9,117 bases of DNA. Source: Pseudomonadota bacterium (lineage in GTDB: Bacteria > Pseudomonadota > Alphaproteobacteria > Sphingomonadales > Sphingomonadaceae). Location of the stretch: assembly GCA_029781465.1 (NCBI GenBank), contig JAKOWQ010000088.1, positions 1 through 9,117 of the forward strand. Reading direction: 5' to 3'. The notes under the pieces are model-generated. The model ran no database searches. It saw only the letters and a program-made list of their open reading frames with translations, and had not been told where the DNA came from. The position numbers and the translations under genes were made by a program. Below are positions 7,489 to 9,117 of the stretch, in pieces (positions within the stretch are counted from its first letter, which is position 1; each line of letters opens with the position of its first letter).

Positions 7489-9117
7489 ATGACCTGGACC
7501 CCGAATCGCCGCGCCGTGCTGGGCGGGCTGGCCGCAGCCGCGCTGGCTCCCGAGATCGCCTTTGCCCGCCGTGGAGGCCGCTATGACACGATCCTGCGCG
7601 GCGGCACGGTGTTCGACGGGCTGGGCGGCGCCCCGATCGAGGGCGATGTGGGGATCGCGGGCGGGCGGATCGCGGCGATCGGCAATCTTGGCAGCGCGCG
7701 CGCCGCGCTCGAGATCGACGCGCGGGGCAAGGCGGTTGCCCCCGGCTTCATCAACATGCTCTCGTGGGCGACCGAGAGCCTGATCGAGGATGGCCGCTCG
7801 CAGGGCGATATCCGCCAGGGCGTGACGCTGGAGGTGATGGGCGAGGGCAGCTCGATGGGGCCGCTCAATGCCGAGATGAAGGCGCGGGCGCTGCGCGAGC
7901 AGGGGGATATCAAATACCCGGTCGGGTGGACCTCGCTGGCCGAATACCTCTCCTTCCTCGAGCGCAAGGGGGTAAGCTGCAACGTCGCCTCGTTCATCGG
8001 CGCGGGGACGCTCAGGGTGCATGAGGTGGGCTATGACGATGTCCGGGCCACCCCGGCGCAGATCGCGCGGATGCAGGCGTTGGTCCGGGCGGAAATGCGT
8101 GCCGGGGGGCTGGGGATCGGCTCCTCGCTGATCTACGCGCCCGACAATTTCGCCAACACCGACGAGCTGGTCATGCTGGCCTCGGCGGCGGCGCTGCATG
8201 GCGGCAGCTACATCTCGCACATCCGCAACGAGAGCGATCACTACTTCGAGGCGCTCGACGAGCTGATCGATATCGGCCGGCGCAGCCGCGCGCGGGTGCA
8301 GATGTACCACATGAAGCCCTCGGGGCGGCAGAACTGGGACAAGGCCGATGGCGCGCTGGCGCGGATGGAGGCGGCGCGCCAGGCCGGGATCGACGTTACC
8401 GCCAACGTCTATACCTATACCGCCGCGGCCACCGGACTCGATGCCTCGATGCCGCTGTGGGTCCAGCAGGGCGGGCGCGACAAGTGGATCGAGCGGCTGA
8501 AAGACCCGGAAATCCGCGCCCGGGTGATCGCCGAGATGCGCGGCGTGCCGCAGGGCTGGGACAATACCTACCGCAATGCCGGCGGGCCCGAGAACGTGCT
8601 GCTGCTGGGTTTCGACAACCCCGCGCTCAAGCCGCTTTCGGGCAAGACCCTCGCCGAAGTCTCGCAAATGCGCGGCACCAGCCCCGAGGATACCATGATC
8701 GATCTGGTGATCGAGGACGGCAGCCGGGTCGATACCGCTTACTACACCATGAGCGAGGACAACCTGAAAAAGAACATCGCCTGGCGCTGGACCATGTTCG
8801 GTTCCGACGCGGCGAGCATGGCGCCCGAGGGCAAGTTCCTGCTGCGCCACACCCACCCGCGCGCCTATGGCACCTTCGCCCGGCTGCTCGGGCGCTATGT
8901 CCGCGATCAGCAGGTGATCGGCCTGGCCGAGGCGATCCGCCGCCTGACCTCGCTTCCCGCCAAGCAGCTGGGGATCAAGGGGCGCGGGCGGCTGGCACCG
9001 GGCTATGGCGCCGACGTGGTGGTGTTCGATCCCGCCCGGATCGCGGACCACGCCACTTTCGCCAAGCCTCACCAGTACGCCACCGGGGTTTCCGAAGTGC
9101 TGGTTAACGGCACCGCG
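7489..9117 (+). CDS. N-acyl-D-amino-acid deacylase family protein (amidohydrolase), Tat-exported, lacking HxH; 3' end outside window
   Basis: Amidohydrolase-superfamily protein, 543 codons visible with no stop; the ending VSEVLVNGTA suggests only about 25-35 residues are missing. Residues 5-27 form a twin-arginine signal (NRRAVLGG, a hydrophobic stretch, then AFA before RR), so it is probably folded before export. The N-terminal beta-sandwich (TILRGGTVFDG) and the closing GRLAPGYGADVVVFD strand are typical. Conserved metal-site positions present are H244 (YISHIR), H274 (MYHMK) and D440 (FGSDAAS). The usual FIDxHxH motif is replaced by FINMLSW (residues 87-93), and the usual GNCG cysteine by E119 (MGEG). 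Family members remove acyl groups from N-acyl-D-amino acids; with this altered site the reaction is uncertain. The ATG at 7489 is used because it places the RR motif correctly; a GTG at 7468 is in frame but unsupported. No clear ribosome-binding site is seen. Confidence 0.85.
   Translation, partial: MTWTPNRRAVLGGLAAAALAPEIAFARRGGRYDTILRGGTVFDGLGGAPIEGDVGIAGGRIAAIGNLGSARAALEIDARGKAVAPGFINMLSWATESLIEDGRSQGDIRQGVTLEVMGEGSSMGPLNAEMKARALREQGDIKYPVGWTSLAEYLSFLERKGVSCNVASFIGAGTLRVHEVGYDDVRATPAQIARMQALVRAEMRAGGLGIGSSLIYAPDNFANTDELVMLASAAALHGGSYISHIRNESDHYFEALDELIDIGRRSRARVQMYHMKPSGRQNWDKADGALARMEAARQAGIDVTANVYTYTAAATGLDASMPLWVQQGGRDKWIERLKDPEIRARVIAEMRGVPQGWDNTYRNAGGPENVLLLGFDNPALKPLSGKTLAEVSQMRGTSPEDTMIDLVIEDGSRVDTAYYTMSEDNLKKNIAWRWTMFGSDAASMAPEGKFLLRHTHPRAYGTFARLLGRYVRDQQVIGLAEAIRRLTSLPAKQLGIKGRGRLAPGYGADVVVFDPARIADHATFAKPHQYATGVSEVLVNGTA

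Noticed and set aside
7411..9072. 553-codon open frame on the minus strand
   Set aside because: Antisense to the deacylase-family gene, which shows clear conserved motifs and a Tat signal in its own frame.

Overview
The window looks like chromosome of a high-GC alphaproteobacterium, most likely a sphingomonad (Sphingomonas, Novosphingobium or Erythrobacter type). This rests on protein style and codon use (e.g. 42 of 60 bases are G/C at 2281-2340 in pfkB), the alphaproteobacterial form of the PhnA-like protein, and the ThiC sequence. No taxonomic marker gene is present, so the assignment is an inference.

Left part (1-3074): an exported zinc dipeptidase of peptidase family M19 runs leftward out of the window. 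Facing away from it are a TauE/SafE-type membrane exporter, a small PhnA-like protein, and a PfkB-type 6-phosphofructokinase, all on the + strand. The short gap between the divergent pair holds a near-perfect palindrome with a -35-like hexamer on each arm.

Middle part (3070-5448): this is the accessory-looking region. From left to right it holds a cluster of GGTGACAC repeats, a helix-turn-helix protein of unknown role (minus strand), a 50-residue AbrB/MazE-type DNA-binding protein with no visible toxin partner (minus strand, probably leaderless), a tandem array of CCTGTCACCGTAACC units whose complement carries the same GGTGACA core, and a 431-residue protein with a C-terminal HEPN-type RX4H motif (minus strand). 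The HEPN gene is clearly lower in GC than its surroundings (27 of 60 bases at 4321-4380). It starts 8 bases after the thiC stop codon, with its ribosome-binding site over that stop.

Right part (5457-9117): thiC on the minus strand is preceded by a well-matched TPP riboswitch and a plausible promoter. Diverging from it is a Tat-exported member of the N-acyl-D-amino-acid deacylase family that lacks the usual HxH metal motif and runs off the right end.

How the parts fit: thiC is under thiamine-pyrophosphate control, and the HEPN gene sits so close downstream that it may be co-transcribed and thus partly TPP-responsive. The two window ends both encode secreted hydrolases of peptide or acyl-amino-acid bonds. 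The best candidate for something undescribed is the block 3070-5448, a small repeat-bracketed regulator pair plus a HEPN protein inserted between housekeeping genes.
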